A stretch of 64,000 nucleotides of DNA from DATARH01 sp963746885 (GTDB taxonomy: Bacteria; Pseudomonadota; Alphaproteobacteria; ATCC43930; CGMCC-115725), in the NCBI GenBank assembly GCA_963746885.1, contig CAVVDM010000006.1:310001-374000 (forward strand), written 5' to 3'. Of the stretch, positions 43,916-52,798 are shown piece by piece. The notes under the pieces are model-generated. The model did no database searches. It was not told where the DNA came from and saw only the letters and a list, made by a program, of their open reading frames with translations. Position 1 is the stretch's first letter; every line of letters begins with the position of its first letter. The translations under genes were made by a program, and so were the position numbers.

Positions 43916-44042
43916 GCTCAACCAGCGTCTGGAACTTGGGTCATTTTTCACAGTCGAGCCTACTTCCCTGGAGGCACTTTGTGATCGTGGAGGTGTGATC
44001 AACGCAGCAATACATTTCAAAAGCACACCATTTGGGATGCGT

Positions 44043-44091
44043 TAGAACCCTGATGTAAATCAAAAGCTGAACGACCAGCGGTTGGGTTCTA
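44043..44091. promoter_or_regulatory. FNR/FixK-like box framed by an 8-bp inverted repeat
   Basis: CTGAT-GTAA-ATCAA (44050-44063) differs from the anaerobox TTGAT-N4-ATCAA by one base. It is enclosed by TAGAACCC (44043-44050) and GGGTTCTA (44084-44091), a perfect 8-bp inverted repeat. The region lies in the 394-base gap between the divergent sensor kinase and LuxR-type regulator genes, so it may control either. The rest of the gap shows nothing recognisable. Confidence 0.5.
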
Positions 44092-44309
44092 CCTAGTTCC
44101 GTTATGCGCATACGTGGTCACACGTATTTCATCATCCTGGATTTGGCGCAAATGTTACGGGATCGATCAGTCGAGATGGGCACGTATCGTTCGGCTCGAC
44201 CGCCGACGGTCGATCGCAAGGCGCCAGCAGTTGGGCAATTCGGCAAATGTGACCGCGATTGGCTGCAGCGACGCCGACGCACTTTGGCAAGGCAGGGGGC
44301 ATTAACGCC

Positions 44310-45197
44310 ATGATGAAGCATGCAGAAGCAGTGACTGGGCGGCTGGTGCATTTGGATCAATCCGACCGGGAGCCCGAGGGACAGCGGGTGACCAAGCGGC
44401 GCCTCGTGTCCCCGCCGCCGCAGGACGATGCCATTTCCAAATTCAAACGCTCAAAAGAAACATGCCGCTCTGTACCGACCGCGGTCATCGACAAGAGCGC
44501 GCTGTATCGCGCCGGGTTGACCCATATTCTGGCTGACACGCGTTTTCGCGTCATCGCGGATTGCGCCAGCCTGAACGACCTGCCGGAAAGGCTACTGAAC
44601 CAGCACGAGACCATGATTTTGCTCGGAATTGGCAGTGACGCAGATGCGACTCTGTCGCAACTGGCGCACTTGCGGGAAACACACGGAACTATGCGGGTGA
44701 TCATGCTGAGCGAACGCTTCAGTTCCGAACAAGCTTTGGCGGCGATCAAAGCGGGGGGCAGCTGCTATCTGGCCAAACATGAGGTCAGCCCTGATGTGCT
44801 GCTGAAATCTCTGGAGCTCGCCCTGCTCGGCGCCATCGTAGTGTCAGGAGAACTGGCTGGCGACCTGGTAAACGGACGCATCCCGCCCGGTGTCGAGGCC
44901 GCAACTCCCGGCGATGGACCGGCGATGGCTGCGGCGTGTGCGTCGCCAAACGGCGAGAGCCCGCAGGCCCCCGGGTTATCAGCCAGGGAGCGGCTGATTT
45001 TGTCGCACCTGATGCAAGGCGATTCCAACAAGCACATCGCACGCGACCTCGGCATCGCCGAAGCCACCGTGAAGGTCCACGTCAAGAGTCTCCTCCGCAA
45101 GGTCCGCGTGCGGAACCGCACGCAGGCGGCGATGTGGGGCATCAATCATCTCGCTCCCATATCAACCGAACCACGCAGCGAACTGCTCGCCGGTTGA
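44310..45197 (+). CDS. NarL/LuxR-family response regulator (295 aa)
   Basis: A receiver-like domain (TAVIDKSALYRAGLTHILAD, MRVIMLSERFSSEQALAAIK, GGSCYLAKHEVSPDVLLKSL) is followed by a LuxR HTH (LSARERLILSHLMQGDSNKH, LGIAEATVKVHVKSLLRKV). The receiver lacks the usual Asp phospho-acceptor: the matching strand reads MILLGIGSDADA, where VLLDxxMP is expected, so it may work without phosphorylation. It has a long polar N-terminal tail of about 50 residues. ATG 44310 chosen; the frame is open to TTG 44259. Such atypical regulators are common next to exopolysaccharide genes. Confidence 0.85.
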   Translation: MMKHAEAVTGRLVHLDQSDREPEGQRVTKRRLVSPPPQDDAISKFKRSKETCRSVPTAVIDKSALYRAGLTHILADTRFRVIADCASLNDLPERLLNQHETMILLGIGSDADATLSQLAHLRETHGTMRVIMLSERFSSEQALAAIKAGGSCYLAKHEVSPDVLLKSLELALLGAIVVSGELAGDLVNGRIPPGVEAATPGDGPAMAAACASPNGESPQAPGLSARERLILSHLMQGDSNKHIARDLGIAEATVKVHVKSLLRKVRVRNRTQAAMWGINHLAPISTEPRSELLAG

Positions 45198-45296
45198 GAG
45201 CCGGGGTGCCGGGATTGACCGCCGGCCTATCGTAAATAGCCTCAGTCGCACCGCCATCGGGGCGCTTGCCGCCGGCGGTGCGACATCGGGCGGTGA

Positions 45297-46919
45297 TCAC
45301 GATCCGATCCGATCGGATATCAACGCTATCGATCCGCGGGCCGGCGGGCGACAACGATTGAGAGCGCCGGACCCGGTTGTCGGAGATTGCGGGGCGAAGA
45401 AAGCGGTGGCGCTCGTCAGCCCGCGGACACGGCCGAAGACATCGATCGCCTCGATCCCGCCATTACGGTTGTAGGTGTGACAACCCAGCGCACCACAGTG
45501 GATCCGGCCTATCACCGTCTGGCTGAATTCCGCCGGCCCCAGCGCGTCGATGCGGCACAGCGGGATGGCGCCGCCGTAGAGTTGCGAGCAATCCTGGACG
45601 GGGCGCAGCGTCTCGCCGTTATGGGTGAACACCGCGCCCCCGGGCCGGCACAGCGCCGCATCAATCAGCACCGGGTTGCGGGCGTGCGGCAACCAATCGC
45701 CGGTCAGGCTGTCGGAATGGAACAGGGTCAAAATGTCCCACCCTGAAGAACGCCACGCTCGCTCGCAGGCGAACAGCCAAAAGCGGCCGCCATGGCGCAT
45801 CAGCGTGGTGTCATACGCCTCGATGCCACTGATCAGGCAGGCTTCACGCCGCCATTTGTAGGGAAACTCCTCGGCGCGGTAGAGGTAGATGCCGCGAGCC
45901 TCCCCCGCTTCCGGAATCATCCATACCTCGCCGTCGCACTCGAAGACGAACGGGTAGGAGAGATGATACGCTTCTTCCAGCACGGGGCGAGCCGCGCCGG
46001 CGTTGCCGGCCGCGTCGATCTCGAATACCGAGATGCAGCCGCGGCCCGTGGCGTAAGGAAATTCTTCGACAAATACGAAGTTCCGGCCGGCATGACAAAA
46101 CGGAAACGGATCCGCGTAATAGCGCCGGCCATCATCGGACTTTAGAGAAAAAGCCGCTTCGCGCTGGTCCAGCAGGGTATGCGATGGCGCACGACGCCAC
46201 GCGACAGCCCAATTCTTGCCGCCCCGCGCGATGATGCCGAGCAGCCTCACCATCTTGTGCGCCAGTGCGCTCGCCGCGTGCGCCGCCGCTGCGACAACGA
46301 CCGGCGGACGCTCCAGCTTCGGGCGTGACCGGGGCCGTGCATCGGGGGCGAGCGCAGCAGGAGTGGGCTGCCGCAAGGCAGCCGCGATCAGGCGAACGGC
46401 GCAAGACAGTGTGTTGTCTACGCTTCGCGAGAGAACCTCCCGGTCGGCAAGCGCCGGCCGAGCCGTCCAAGGCTCGTCCGGACGGGCGCTGTCATGCACC
46501 TCGACCAGCAACAGCCTGTCATCCGCCAAGGCTGTAATCAGCCCGGCTTCGCCGGGGATTGCATCGAAGCACGGCAGCAAAACGCGCGCGCACGTCGGCA
46601 GCGACGTTCCGTTCCCCGCGAAGTCGACGACGACATCGAAGGTGGCGGAGCGGTCGTCGGCGGTCCTGATAGCGTCGCGCAACAGGGCGTCCGCAGGTTC
46701 AATAGCGTTCGGCCCGGTCAGGCGATAGACGACGCGCTCGAGTTCGAACAGCAGCACGCAAGACCGCGGCAGGGGGTGGCGCTCGGGCGCAAATACGATG
46801 GAGAGATCGTACGCGGGCAACGCCGCCAGTGCTTCCGCCAGCCATGCATGCCAGCAAAACACGCGCGCCCGATCGAGGTAGAGGCAGACGCGTATGCGGC
46901 TGCCAGGCTGCGTCATCAT
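45297..46919 (-). CDS. GINT1-like glycosyltransferase (glucosamine inositolphosphorylceramide transferase N-domain type, 540 aa)
   Basis: The C-terminal 320 residues show the repeated-blade pattern of this family: WAVAWRR, RYYADPFPFCHAGRNFVFVE, YHLSYPFVFECDGEVWMIPE, YLYRAEEFPYKW, DTTLMRHGGRFWLFACE, GDWLPHARNPVL, LRPVQDCSQLYGGAIPLCRI. In plants the domain is linked to sugar transfer on sphingolipids; bacterial copies occur in surface-polysaccharide clusters. The N-terminal 220 residues (VCLYLDRARVFCWHAWLAEA) look like a degenerate formyltransferase/GT-like domain. It lies 27 bases from the ATP-grasp gene in the same direction and is probably co-transcribed with it. Actual substrate unknown. 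Confidence 0.72.
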   Translation of the reverse strand: MMTQPGSRIRVCLYLDRARVFCWHAWLAEALAALPAYDLSIVFAPERHPLPRSCVLLFELERVVYRLTGPNAIEPADALLRDAIRTADDRSATFDVVVDFAGNGTSLPTCARVLLPCFDAIPGEAGLITALADDRLLLVEVHDSARPDEPWTARPALADREVLSRSVDNTLSCAVRLIAAALRQPTPAALAPDARPRSRPKLERPPVVVAAAAHAASALAHKMVRLLGIIARGGKNWAVAWRRAPSHTLLDQREAAFSLKSDDGRRYYADPFPFCHAGRNFVFVEEFPYATGRGCISVFEIDAAGNAGAARPVLEEAYHLSYPFVFECDGEVWMIPEAGEARGIYLYRAEEFPYKWRREACLISGIEAYDTTLMRHGGRFWLFACERAWRSSGWDILTLFHSDSLTGDWLPHARNPVLIDAALCRPGGAVFTHNGETLRPVQDCSQLYGGAIPLCRIDALGPAEFSQTVIGRIHCGALGCHTYNRNGGIEAIDVFGRVRGLTSATAFFAPQSPTTGSGALNRCRPPARGSIALISDRIGS

Positions 46920-46946
46920 AGTGCGACGGTCCTCTGGCAGCGCGAG

Positions 46947-48170
46947 TCAGGCTGCGCCGGGGAATTTGACAAGACGGTTCACTCGCTCGGTTAGTCCTCG
47001 CCCCCAGCGGCGCGCCAACGCGCTCACCATCGCGGGTGCCGAAATCACGATGTCTTTCGGATAATGGATCAATGCCGGTATTGGATCGTCGCGGCGCCAA
47101 TATCCGTCGAGCACGGTCGCGCCTGCCGGGATCACCTCTGCCCCGACCTTGATGCGCTCGACATGCGAGGCCTGCCACACGATCCGCTCGTTCAGCGCCG
47201 ACGGGACGTACGGAAGGCCGTACTCATGGCAATAGCCGGCAAGGGGAATATTGACACCCGAGAGCGTCGCGATTTCCTCCTGCCAGTCGGTCCGGCCGAC
47301 GGTGGGTTCGATGATCGCAAACCGGCCGGAGGCAGCATCCCATTTGTATTCGACCGATCCGAAACCTTCGTAATCCACCTTCTCCAGCAGCGAATGCGTA
47401 AGCGGTTCCAGTGTCTTGCCGATGTCCACGGCGGGCGCGCAAAACGCGGTACTGCCGGCTCCCGGCGGGCTGCTTGCAAGCTTGCGGCCGGTAAACATGA
47501 CGGTCGGCTGGCCGCTCGCACGGTAGAACAGGCAAAAGTAGATGCTGCTGTCGGGGCCTTCGATGCATTCCTGCACGATGACTTCGCCGGTTGCCTCAAG
47601 GAGTCTTCGGCTGATGCTCACCGCCGTTTTCCAGTCGCCGACAACCGCCAGCCGTGGCCCATCGCCGGCATGAACAAAGCGTTTGTCTGCCGGCTTGACG
47701 ACGACGGGAAAGCGTAGCCACTGGATGCGCCGCAAATCCGCTACGTCGCGCAGCACCTCGCTCTTCGGTACCGGGAAGTCATTGGCAATGGCGAATTCGT
47801 GAAACTGAGCCTTATTGTGCAGCATAATTACGGTCGTATGTGCAGGCAGTCGAAAGCGATAAAGCCCGGTGAGCTCGTGACGAAATTCCGAAATCGTCAA
47901 CAGCGCCATCTCGTCGGTGATGATGAGGGCGGGGCGCTCCCGTAACGTGCTTGCCAACGCGCGCAGCGAGTTGAGAAGGCGCGGGCCGTGAAGCACACTT
48001 GCCCTGACAGGAGTTGCATAGCGCGACCACATCGCGGCGTTGATGCGCCGATGGTCTAAGACGTAGGTGGGGACATTCCCCCGCGCGAGGCTGCGGCATA
48101 CGCCGAGTCCATTGAGCTCGCCACCGATAACCACGGCCGGACGAGAGTCGAAATGCGAACGTGCTTTCAT
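46947..48170 (-). CDS. ATP-grasp domain enzyme (407 aa)
   Basis: This has the layout of carboxylate-amine ligases: a Rossmann-like start (RPAVVIGGELNGLGVCRSLA), then HNKAQFHEFAIANDFPVPKS, the ATP-lid Lys in FPVVVKPADKRF, VQECIEGPDSS, and metal-binding VEYKWD and IIEPTVGRTDW. It likely joins an amino acid or amine to a carboxylated sugar, giving a decorated polysaccharide, which is how ATP-grasp genes in such clusters are usually understood. ATG 48170 is preferred; the frame is open to 48233. Upstream member of the pair with the GINT1-like gene, divergent from the GH5 gene. Confidence 0.78.
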   Translation of the reverse strand: MKARSHFDSRPAVVIGGELNGLGVCRSLARGNVPTYVLDHRRINAAMWSRYATPVRASVLHGPRLLNSLRALASTLRERPALIITDEMALLTISEFRHELTGLYRFRLPAHTTVIMLHNKAQFHEFAIANDFPVPKSEVLRDVADLRRIQWLRFPVVVKPADKRFVHAGDGPRLAVVGDWKTAVSISRRLLEATGEVIVQECIEGPDSSIYFCLFYRASGQPTVMFTGRKLASSPPGAGSTAFCAPAVDIGKTLEPLTHSLLEKVDYEGFGSVEYKWDAASGRFAIIEPTVGRTDWQEEIATLSGVNIPLAGYCHEYGLPYVPSALNERIVWQASHVERIKVGAEVIPAGATVLDGYWRRDDPIPALIHYPKDIVISAPAMVSALARRWGRGLTERVNRLVKFPGAA

Positions 48171-48351
48171 TCCACGATGGACTCCGAGGCATCGCGCTGC
48201 CAAAACCGCGCTGCACCGGGCATCATTAAACACCAGCCCGAGCGAGATTCACTCGGCTCTAAAGCATGAGTGAGCCGTTAGGCGACCGCAACAATCGAGG
48301 TAATCCGTCAGATCGGTTGCTCGCCGCTGCGGCATCTGGTCGAGTGGTTGA

Positions 48352-49626
48352 ATGGTTTTGTCAGTGCAACGCCGCCCTTCCGTGCGCCCGAAGTGTCACA
48401 AGCTCGTCGTGGCGATCGTATCGACGGTGTTGCTGGTGTTGTCAGCGGCCGGCGCGGTTGGTGCCGCCCGCGCTTCGCCTCACGATTTCGTCAAGACGAC
48501 GGGAACGATGTTCACGCTTGCCGGACAACCGTTCTTTCCGGCCGGCATTAATAACCACTATCTGACCTACGGGACGAAGGCGGAAGTCACTCGTGTTCTC
48601 GACGATGCTGTGTCATTGGGTGCCAATGTGGTGCGCACGTTTCTGCAGCCGGTAATAGGCTCGCTAGACGGTTCTGTCGCGACCATTTGGGACTGGAAGG
48701 CGGACGCCGATTCGAGCGATCTCGGCGCGAAGGGAACGTATGAGCTTTATTGGGATGACACCGCCGGCAAGATGGCGATCAACGACGGGCCGGACGGGAT
48801 GCAGAAGGTCGACTTCCTGATCGCGGAAGCCAAGAAACGAAACCTCAGACTGATCATCGCTTTTCTCGACTTCTGGGCCTACACCGGCGGCGCGCAGCAG
48901 ATGCGTGCGTGGTATGGTAGCTCCAATCAAAGCACCTTCTTCTTCGCCGACCAGCGCACGAAACGTGACTACCAGAAATGGGTCCACCATGTGCTGCAGC
49001 GCGTCAACCCGAAGACCGGTTTGCGTTACAAGGACGACCCGACGATCCTGGCATGGGAGCTGATGAACGAGCCCAATGCCAAGCCTTATGCGTTGCGGAT
49101 GGCGTGGACCGCCGAGATGTCGGCCTACGTGAAATCCCTGGATCCCAACCACCTGGTGAGTTCAGGCCATGCCAATGTCGACAGCCGGCTCGCCGATCTT
49201 GCGATCCCCAGCGTCGATTTCGGCACCTGGCACGGATACCCGCTTTTTTACAAGCTCAGCGTCGATCAATTCGATCGCCTGATTACCGAATTCTGCGGGA
49301 TTGCTGCCGCGCGGCAAAAGCCCGTGCTGCTCGAGGAGTTCGGCTATGCGCGATCGAACCCGGATCAGGCGACCGCTTACGCGAAATGGCTCAGAACCCT
49401 GACCAACGACCGCAACTGCGGCGGCTGGCTGGCGTGGCGCCTCGTCTCCCGCCAGGAGAGCGGCCGCTACCCGGTGGATGAGCACGATCAGTTTGACGTG
49501 CGCAATGACGGGAGCCCGCTCTGGAATGTGCTGCAGGCGGCGACGGCGGAAGCGAGGGCAACCCGGGGCGGCAAAGGTTTCACGGCTTGGGGCAAGCGTT
49601 CCGACATTACAGGACAGTGGCCATGA
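48352..49626 (+). CDS. Secreted GH5-like glycosidase (mannanase/cellulase type, 424 aa)
   Basis: A signal peptide is clear (LVVAIVSTVLLVLSAAGAVG, cleavage near AARA-SP). The TIM-barrel glycosidase has the acid/base Glu in LAWELMNEPNAKPY and the nucleophile Glu in PVLLEEFGYARSN, in the arrangement of clan GH-A, close to endo-beta-mannosidases. Other conserved parts are FFPAGINNHYLTYG near the start and DFGTWHGYPLFYK. It is exported and may trim or release the polymer made by the cluster. The stop overlaps the next start (ATGA), so it is coupled to a glycosyltransferase. Confidence 0.86.
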   Translation: MVLSVQRRPSVRPKCHKLVVAIVSTVLLVLSAAGAVGAARASPHDFVKTTGTMFTLAGQPFFPAGINNHYLTYGTKAEVTRVLDDAVSLGANVVRTFLQPVIGSLDGSVATIWDWKADADSSDLGAKGTYELYWDDTAGKMAINDGPDGMQKVDFLIAEAKKRNLRLIIAFLDFWAYTGGAQQMRAWYGSSNQSTFFFADQRTKRDYQKWVHHVLQRVNPKTGLRYKDDPTILAWELMNEPNAKPYALRMAWTAEMSAYVKSLDPNHLVSSGHANVDSRLADLAIPSVDFGTWHGYPLFYKLSVDQFDRLITEFCGIAAARQKPVLLEEFGYARSNPDQATAYAKWLRTLTNDRNCGGWLAWRLVSRQESGRYPVDEHDQFDVRNDGSPLWNVLQAATAEARATRGGKGFTAWGKRSDITGQWP

Positions 49627-50633
49627 TAGAAGCATCCGTCGTCATCTGCGCCTATACTTTCGACCGGTGGGACCAGCTCAAAGACGCTGTAGCTTCGGTG
49701 CGCGCTCAATCGCGGCCGCCGCGCGAGATTGTCATCGTGGTTGACGGCAACGAAGAACTGCTGCGGCGCGCGGCGCGCGAGATCGAGGGGGTGACGGTTG
49801 TCCCGAACACGCAGGCCAAGGGCCTTTGCGGTGGCCGAATGACCGGAGCCGACCTTGCCACGGCGCCGGTCATCGCATTTCTCGACGATGATGCGATTGC
49901 CGACCCCGACTGGTTGGAGAAGTTACTCGAAGCCTATCGGGATGAGCATGTCTTGGGCGCCGGCGGATATATCGAACCGCTGTGGAGCGGGCCGCCGCCT
50001 GCCTGGTTCCCACCCGAATTCAATTGGGTCGTCGGCTGCACCTATGCGGGCATGCCGGTCCGGGACGGTTATGTGCGCAACATGATCGGCGCCAGTATGT
50101 CGGTTCGCGCCGACGTGTTGCGTCGTGCCGGCGGTTTCGCAGCGCAGTTCGGACGCCTTGTTCCAGCAGATGGGGCAGCGAAAACCAAACTGAACATCGG
50201 AAGCGGAACTTGCGACGACACCGAATTCTGCATTCGCGCCGCCCGACTGCATCCGGGCGGCAAGTGGGCCTACCGTCCGGAGGCGCGCGTCAGGCACGTC
50301 GTTCCCGCGCAACGTGCGACATGGCGCTATTTCGTCAGCCGCTGTCGGATGGAGGGAAACGCCAAGGCGATGCTTACCGATCTGACCGGCACCAAGGACG
50401 GGCTCGGTTCGGAACGCCGCTTCGTGCTGACCCTGTTCCGTGCGTTCTTGCGCAACCTCGGCTCATCTTTCACCGGACAACGCGGTGCCCTGGCCCGCGC
50501 AGCGGCCATTTGCGCGGGGCTGGGACTCACGGCTTCTGCCTATCTGCGAACGCGACTCGCCGGCATGGCGCCGCGCGCGGACGCCAGAGGCGCCAGAGGC
50601 GCGCCGATACCATCAGGCACCGTCTCAAAGTGA
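49623..50633 (+). CDS. Family 2 glycosyltransferase (336 aa)
   Basis: This is a GT-A transferase: ASVVICAYTFDRWDQLKDAV, IVIVVDGNEELL, GLCGGRMTGADLATAPVIAF and the metal motif FLDDDAIADPDW, then IGASMSVRADVLRRAGGF and DDTEFCIRA. A hydrophobic C-terminal helix (AAAICAGLGLTASAYL) may anchor it to the membrane. ATG 49623 overlaps the GH5 stop (ATGA). This is the layout of glucuronosyl- or mannosyl-transferases in exopolysaccharide operons, but the sugar cannot be told. Confidence 0.88.
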   Translation: MIEASVVICAYTFDRWDQLKDAVASVRAQSRPPREIVIVVDGNEELLRRAAREIEGVTVVPNTQAKGLCGGRMTGADLATAPVIAFLDDDAIADPDWLEKLLEAYRDEHVLGAGGYIEPLWSGPPPAWFPPEFNWVVGCTYAGMPVRDGYVRNMIGASMSVRADVLRRAGGFAAQFGRLVPADGAAKTKLNIGSGTCDDTEFCIRAARLHPGGKWAYRPEARVRHVVPAQRATWRYFVSRCRMEGNAKAMLTDLTGTKDGLGSERRFVLTLFRAFLRNLGSSFTGQRGALARAAAICAGLGLTASAYLRTRLAGMAPRADARGARGAPIPSGTVSK

Positions 50634-50862
50634 TCCAGACAAAACGGCAGGTGCGCCTTGCCACCGTCTATAGACCTTCGGCGTACCACTCCGTTACCGT
50701 TGCCGACTGCGAGATCAGTGGAGCATCCTGCACCTGCAGTGATCGTGCATCGGTCCTGTGGCCTCGCGACTTCCTGCGGCAGAGCGCTGACTGCTCGTTA
50801 CGACCTGAGTTTCAACACCCCAGCTGCACGTGGCGAGCTAGGTCCGCGGATAGGTAAAAATC
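50634..50862. other. Intergenic, possible promoter for export gene
   Basis: No gene recognised. GGATAGGTAAAAATC precedes the next start and supplies its ribosome site. Confidence 0.4.
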
Positions 50863-52740
50863 ATGGAAAAGCATCCACCATTAAAGATAATCGGCAGCGT
50901 AGGGCCGCTGCTCAAGCGCGCGAACCCGGCGGTTGGTTCACCGTGGCTTATCGATTTTTTCGCGACACGGCAGACTCCGGAATCGCAGGTCGACAGAGCC
51001 GATGGGGCCGCGACTGCGGCACAAGCGGGCGGTGGTGGGTCGAGCGCTGGCGCCGATCTTCGCACCCGCCTCGGCCAAGTGCCGACCGAGACGCCTTTGC
51101 CCGCTCCGTCGCGGAGACGATTTCGCAAGCTTCTTCTGGCGGGCGCGCTCGGCGTCAGCGCTTCGGGAATCCATTTTGGTCAGGGGGACCCCGTCTGGGC
51201 ATCCGACGCTGCCATCGTTGTCAACCTGCCGGCGGTTGGCGAGGGGCGGTCGGGCGGTGTCGCCGGGGCCAACGCCCAAGCTTCGATCGGCGATACAATG
51301 ATGCCGCGAGAGGATGATCCGGGCGATGCTTCCGCGGCGACCGATCGACGAGCTCTCCCGGACAGCACTCCCAAGGCAACAGAGCGCGGCAATGTCACAC
51401 GAGTCGCGAGCACGACCGCGCCGCAACCGCCTACCACCGGGGCCCGCTTTGAAGTCGGCGACAAGTTCAAAATAGCGTTCTATGAGCGGATCGACGATAT
51501 AGAGAAAAACAAATGGGGTAGGCCGGGTTCGGCACTACAGGGTTTTCAGCAGCGCCCGGAGCTCACGGGCGAATACGCCGTCCAGGATGACGGGACGATA
51601 TCGCTGCCGCTGCTCGGGTCCTTTGTCGTAGCAGATCGCTCGCCGGGGGACCTCCAGGCTGCTCTGGCAAACGCCTTCGAGAAGCTGACCGCCCGCAAAG
51701 GGTTCGTCACCATCCTATCGCTTGAGCGGCCACCCGTTTACGTGCTGGGGCCGGTGAAGAACGCCGGCTCGTACAAATATGTGCCCGGCATGACCGTTCT
51801 TCACACGATTGCGCTGGCGGGCGGCTTCGACCGCAACAACATCGAACCCTGGCAGCGAGTGGAGGCTGTGCGGGAAGTCGAGAAACGCCGCGACGCGATC
51901 GAGATCATGCTGAAGGCTGTGGCACGCGAGGCGGTTCTCAAATCAGAGCGTGACGGCAGCGCCGTCAAAGTTACGCCGCAGCTCCTGCAACTGGTCAGCG
52001 AAACAGAAGCGCGCAAACTGATCGCCAACGAGGTTGAGCGGCACGCACCTATTGCCGCTGCCCGCCGCAATCGCGAGCGCGCCCTCGCCGCTTCCGCAGA
52101 TGCCGCCAAACAGGAAGTCCAGATGCTGTCGAACCGGCTGCAACCGATCGATGGTCTGATCAAGCTCAGGGAAAAGCGTGTCGTTGCGATGCGCACGCTG
52201 CTCCGCCAGGGAACCATAAACAATCTGGTCATGGTTCAGGCGCAAAGCGAGCTCTCCGATGCGGAGCAACGCCGCCAGGACGCGGTCAATCAATATGCGA
52301 TGGCACAGCAGCGCGCCGCGCTGGTGGAGCAGGAGCAAGCCAAGCTTCAAGCCGATACGAGGACCGACATCGAGACCGAGATCATGGCCGTCGAGCAGCA
52401 GATCGCGGGGAACGAAAGAGTGTTTGCGACCAGCGACGGCGTTCTGGGCGCGCTGCGCGTAACCCCGGCGCAATACGCACCGTCTACGGGAGTGCCCCGA
52501 GTGCCCCGATACGCCTACGAGATCGTGCGCCAAAGGGGCTCGGCCGGCCCGATCGCCCTGCCCGCCACCGGGATGACCACCCTGCAGCCGGGCGATCTGG
52601 TCAGGGTGGTCCGCGACGATGACCCGGGCCGGGCCGGGCCGGAGCCGTCACCGCAAGGCGCCTCGGGCTCTTCGGCCGCCGACGCGGGCCGCGATCCGAA
52701 ATCCGCCGCCATCCCGGCACACGCGCTTGGCGCCCGGTGA
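50863..52740 (+). CDS. Polysaccharide export protein, Wza/ExoF-like (625 aa)
   Basis: This is a periplasmic/outer-membrane export component. The poly-export domain starts at about 200 (FEVGDKFKIAFYERIDDIEK, GEYAVQDDGTISLPLLGSFV), followed by a SLBB-like domain (PPVYVLGPVKNAGSYKYVPG, VLHTIALAGGFDR), then a long coiled coil (about 370-530), as in ExoF. Unusually the hydrophobic signal SRRRFRKLLLAGALGVSASG, with a twin-Arg look, lies near residue 88 after a Gly/Pro-rich cytoplasmic-like stretch. A start further in (TTG near 51097) is an alternative to ATG 50863. No Wzc-type kinase gene is next to it. Confidence 0.83.
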   Translation: MEKHPPLKIIGSVGPLLKRANPAVGSPWLIDFFATRQTPESQVDRADGAATAAQAGGGGSSAGADLRTRLGQVPTETPLPAPSRRRFRKLLLAGALGVSASGIHFGQGDPVWASDAAIVVNLPAVGEGRSGGVAGANAQASIGDTMMPREDDPGDASAATDRRALPDSTPKATERGNVTRVASTTAPQPPTTGARFEVGDKFKIAFYERIDDIEKNKWGRPGSALQGFQQRPELTGEYAVQDDGTISLPLLGSFVVADRSPGDLQAALANAFEKLTARKGFVTILSLERPPVYVLGPVKNAGSYKYVPGMTVLHTIALAGGFDRNNIEPWQRVEAVREVEKRRDAIEIMLKAVAREAVLKSERDGSAVKVTPQLLQLVSETEARKLIANEVERHAPIAAARRNRERALAASADAAKQEVQMLSNRLQPIDGLIKLREKRVVAMRTLLRQGTINNLVMVQAQSELSDAEQRRQDAVNQYAMAQQRAALVEQEQAKLQADTRTDIETEIMAVEQQIAGNERVFATSDGVLGALRVTPAQYAPSTGVPRVPRYAYEIVRQRGSAGPIALPATGMTTLQPGDLVRVVRDDDPGRAGPEPSPQGASGSSAADAGRDPKSAAIPAHALGAR

Positions 52741-52798
52741 GTACGCCCCGGTGAGCACGCCTTGATCACAGCGCGCGATTGCGCAAGGAGAGGGGCTG

